From Acholoe squamosa (Eukaryota > Annelida > Polychaeta > Phyllodocida > Polynoidae), in NCBI GenBank assembly GCA_949317995.1, contig OX439038.1:372001-436000 (forward strand): a stretch of DNA of 64,000 nt, given 5' to 3'. Under the pieces are notes generated by a model, which worked only from the letters and a program-made list of their open reading frames with translations, did no database searches and was not told the origin of the DNA. Positions within the stretch are counted from its first letter, which is position 1. Each line of letters opens with the position of its first letter. Below are positions 61,346 through 64,000 of this stretch, piece after piece. The translations under genes were made by a program, and so were the position numbers.

Positions 61346-62022
61346 TGTCAACGAGTCCGTAAATGATGAATAAGGATGAATACAGACGAATCAGGAATCC
61401 AGTTGATATCCACTTTATTCATAGAAGTCCACGAGGTATAGATGGTGATACAGTGTAAAGATGCCCAACAGTGTCCAAGCCTAGCCCTTGAGCCAAGGGC
61501 CTTGATCTCACGTGAGTGTGTGAGGTGTGAAGTATGGAGGTGGAAAGATGAGTGAGCTGCTCCCTCCACAGGTATTTGTAGTAGGAGCTGCTCACCCAGC
61601 TCATCCTAAAAATAGTATCAGGTAAGCTAAATATAGTAACTGGGGAACTCCAGTGCAGGTATGTAGGGGAGATCCCAAACATAGCACTGGGGTTCACAGA
61701 GTTCAGTGTGGTTCTAAATATAGCTGCTGGGAACTCCCGGTATGCTGTGAGCTGCTCATGATCAATGGGCATGTCCTCCAGCAGGAGGAGTTGTTTCTAA
61801 ACATTGTCTGCTAGGAATTTCCAGCATGCAGCGAGCTGCTTGTGATTGACGGCGTATCCTCCAGTGGGAGGAGGCGGGGTCACTGAGTGCAGTTGACACC
61901 GCCAGCCTTTGGTCTATGGGTATGGCTTGGCTTGTGGGTAGACTCGGACACTGGGTTACATGGTAGAGTCAAAGGTGAAAAATAAATATGATAAGTACAA
62001 TACCTATAACGGGCTGCTGACA
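61346..62022 (-). mobile_element. 677-bp LTR of a minus-strand retrotransposon
   Basis: Bounded by TGTCA and TGACA. On the minus strand an AATAAA signal lies at 61414-61419, and the bases just outside the right end read gtaggaatgtggggatt/TGTCA, a plausible polypurine tract preceding a 3' LTR. A ~85-bp internal segment is tandemly duplicated (61690-61880). Left flank 'actat' continues the interrupted repeat D. The partner LTR would lie beyond 64000. Confidence 0.8.
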
Positions 62023-64000
62023 AATCCCCACATTCCTACTCGATTCCACGCGAGGTTTTAAGGAGGAAGATCGTGAGAAAAGGTCTACTGATAATATGTT
62101 TGATGTCTAATAATAGGTATTACATTTTATCATTTAAGTTGAAAGTATACAGTATTAAGGAGATATTTAATATTGGTTTTTGGTTGAGCATGAATAATTT
62201 ATAAACAGTACAAAACGAAACCATGCCAAAGAGGTGTTGTTTGTAATTTTGGCAAGAAGAATATGAAAAATTCAGGTCGTGGTAGGATACAAAGGCTGGA
62301 TTATTATCTAGCACTAAAGCTCACACAAAGATAAAGGAAATAAAAACTATCCTAAAACATGCAGTTATTGGCTTTAAGGCAGACCTTGAGGTAGATAAGT
62401 TAATACTGAAGTTTGTTTCAGTACCGGTAGGCACTTATTATTTAGGTCTTGAGCCAATATACAATACAATATAATAAATAAAAACAGAGGTAAGGTAATT
62501 GATGACTGGCAAGTCGATCAATCATTCCTTATAATACTGGTAAGGCTTAGGGAGTCTGAAGGCTTTTAGGTGATATGTTTAAGGAGTTTTCTAAAAAAAA
62601 AATTGGATTTTTGGTCCTTTATTTATTTGTAGAAGTTTTCTGTTAATTTTCGTAGAAGGTTTGTCTTAGTCAATGGAAAGTTTAGCATGTTTAGCCTTCA
62701 GTCTACCTGGGGTTATGATTGGCTGAAAAGGGGACAAGGTTAATACAAAAATAAATGGTGGCTCTGGCTGATATTTGGATTGGATCTCAGTTGATCCTGC
62801 AAAAATATTGGTTGCCAGCGCTTCCTTGTAAAATTTTTAGAAAAATATAAACTAGCTAAAACCCATAAATATTTGACATGGTTGGGTTTGAAAAGGTACA
62901 GTGTGAAAAGAAAAAAAGAACTTTATGGCATCTTAAGATCACAAAAACCTGCTGCCTGGCTTGTGTTCTTCATAATGTTCTTATAAAGGAAAATAAATGT
63001 AAAAATGCAGCGTGTTTTCATGGTTATGTATCATAGCCTTATACAAACAAGAAAAACTGGCTTTAAAAATCAGTTGACTAGGCTGACTGAGTCAGTGTTC
63101 ATAGTGTCCATGGGCGGTCGGTGAGTGAAGTGTGTCTCTACACTTTTAGTCCATAATATTAAAGACAGTTTCAAAAAATAAATAAAATAAATAGAGGATG
63201 GTTAATGAAATTATTTTCTCCTTCTATGGCGACTCTGGTTTGCAAGACCCTTTGGTGGTGGGTCTTGGTGGTTAAAGACATGTGGGTTGAGGGAGCGACC
63301 TAGTGAGGGTCTTCTCCTGGATCTGGATTTTTTGGTGTTGGGGACAAAGTTTACAATTTTGCTGAAATGCATTCTGCTAGGCTTGCCTGAGTCAGGCTGC
63401 AAATTTAGATCGGAACTGTATGCAGGGTCCATGTCTATTTGTTCTGCTGAGAGGGAGGTGTCAGAGTCACTGTCCTCCTCAGATGAAGCTTGGTATGTTT
63501 TGGGTAGGGGTCTCCAGACCTGGGTCGAGCCAATTGTTTTGAAAGTTTCTGGTCTATTGTCTTTGTTCATGCTGCATGGGCAGCTGTAGCTATACATTAG
63601 GTGGGGACAATTTCTTCCCAGGGTGGCGAATCTAGTAGGTGGCCCTATTGGAGAGCAGACTCGTGTGCTCCAATGGGGCAGGCCGGTTGGTATGGGCGTG
63701 CCTGGTCTGCCACTATCTCCTGTTGGCCTGTCAATGCGGTCTCCGCCTCCTCGATTAGGTCGTTGGCCTCTGTATTGAAAAAACAGAACAAGAGAAGGGG
63801 GATTTTTAGTTTTAGGGTCGATCATAGTGCATGGATTACAAGGCGACCAACAAAAATACCAAATTGACAGGTAAGGCAGTGAATTAGGCAGTGCATATTG
63901 ATGTGCAGTGTCACCGGGCCGGTGTAGACTCATGGCCAGATGTGAGCGGGAAACTGGAATATCCAGGGTCCAGGTTAGTTCTGCTGCGCGGCACGGGTAG
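62023..64000 (-). mobile_element. Internal 3' part of the LTR retrotransposon
   Basis: Starts with the polypurine-like tract. 62040-63210 is non-coding, AT-rich, and 63211-63933 carries an open frame. gag, protease and reverse transcriptase domains are not in view. Confidence 0.6.
63211..63933 (-). CDS. Unidentified ORF of the LTR element
   Basis: 240-codon minus-strand frame; I do not recognise the product. A strong acceptor (ttttttcaatacag) sits at 63770, so the coding exon may begin at 63769 with (R)GQRPNRGGGDRIDRPTGD. The rest is Pro/Ser/Arg-rich with an acidic patch (SSEEDSDSDTS) and a basic tail (KKSRSRRRP, RHRRRK). No transmembrane segment or catalytic motif. Could be a C-terminal tail of the polyprotein or a separately spliced accessory protein. 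Confidence 0.4.
   Translation of the reverse strand: MSLHRPGDTAHQYALPNSLPYLSIWYFCWSPCNPCTMIDPKTKNPPSLVLFFQYRGQRPNRGGGDRIDRPTGDSGRPGTPIPTGLPHWSTRVCSPIGPPTRFATLGRNCPHLMYSYSCPCSMNKDNRPETFKTIGSTQVWRPLPKTYQASSEEDSDSDTSLSAEQIDMDPAYSSDLNLQPDSGKPSRMHFSKIVNFVPNTKKSRSRRRPSLGRSLNPHVFNHQDPPPKGLANQSRHRRRK

Noticed and set aside
63961-64000. Next ELMO exon near the right edge
   Set aside because: I looked for the conserved segment that follows exon 7 (QEIQTYAIALINA-like) in 60104-64000 and found nothing; the area is repeats and an LTR element.

Overview
The window is animal nuclear DNA. It holds two spliced protein-coding genes, arranged head to head and both running off the window, in a very repeat-rich background. 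The dispersed repeats recall families familiar to me from molluscs and other lophotrochozoans: a 550-bp element ending in TTTG/CAAA repeats, short elements beginning with GTGAGTGAGTGAGT, and hairpin MITEs reading 'cgtataagacgcac'. A mollusc, perhaps a gastropod, is my best guess (moderate to low confidence). There is no bacterial or phage organisation, and most long open frames are by-products of tandem repeats.

Left gene (minus strand, 41344 down to 2085): ten exons of mitochondrial aspartate aminotransferase (GOT2). They join in frame into 388 codons from the initiator Met to about 40 residues short of the usual C-terminus; the last exon lies beyond base 1. Right gene (plus strand, 44194 to 59724): seven exons of an ELMO/CED-12 engulfment and cell-motility protein (237 codons plus 2 nt), continuing past base 64000. 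The 2.85 kb between the two ATGs should contain both promoters and is largely filled by a 1.79-kb near-perfect palindrome (41975-43763).

By my estimate about a third of the window is tandem array, almost all in introns: about 11 kb of 54/55-bp repeats in GOT2 intron 9, a pure 1433-bp (TG)n tract, and arrays of 29, 52, 34, 54, 35, 33, 75, 64 and 62 bp. Five exon edges are themselves tandemly copied into the neighbouring intron: the ELMO exon 7 donor (7 copies), the GOT2 exon 7 donor (7), the GOT2 exon 9 donor (2), the GOT2 exon 8 acceptor (about 5) and the GOT2 exon 3 acceptor plus exon start (3 degenerate extra copies). In both multi-donor arrays only the donor nearest the exon keeps the frame open.

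Dispersed repeats include three 550-bp retroposon-like elements with 10-11 bp target duplications, two short SINE-like elements with 12-14 bp duplications, several hairpin MITE families, two copies of a ~1-kb composite element with a large hairpin and tRNA-like boxes, a minus-strand LTR retrotransposon at the right edge, and a five-copy family of about 0.3-1.3 kb. Copies of that family carry ETS-, NRF1- and YY1-like motifs upstream of an ATGGCGGAC start, like a mobile housekeeping promoter.
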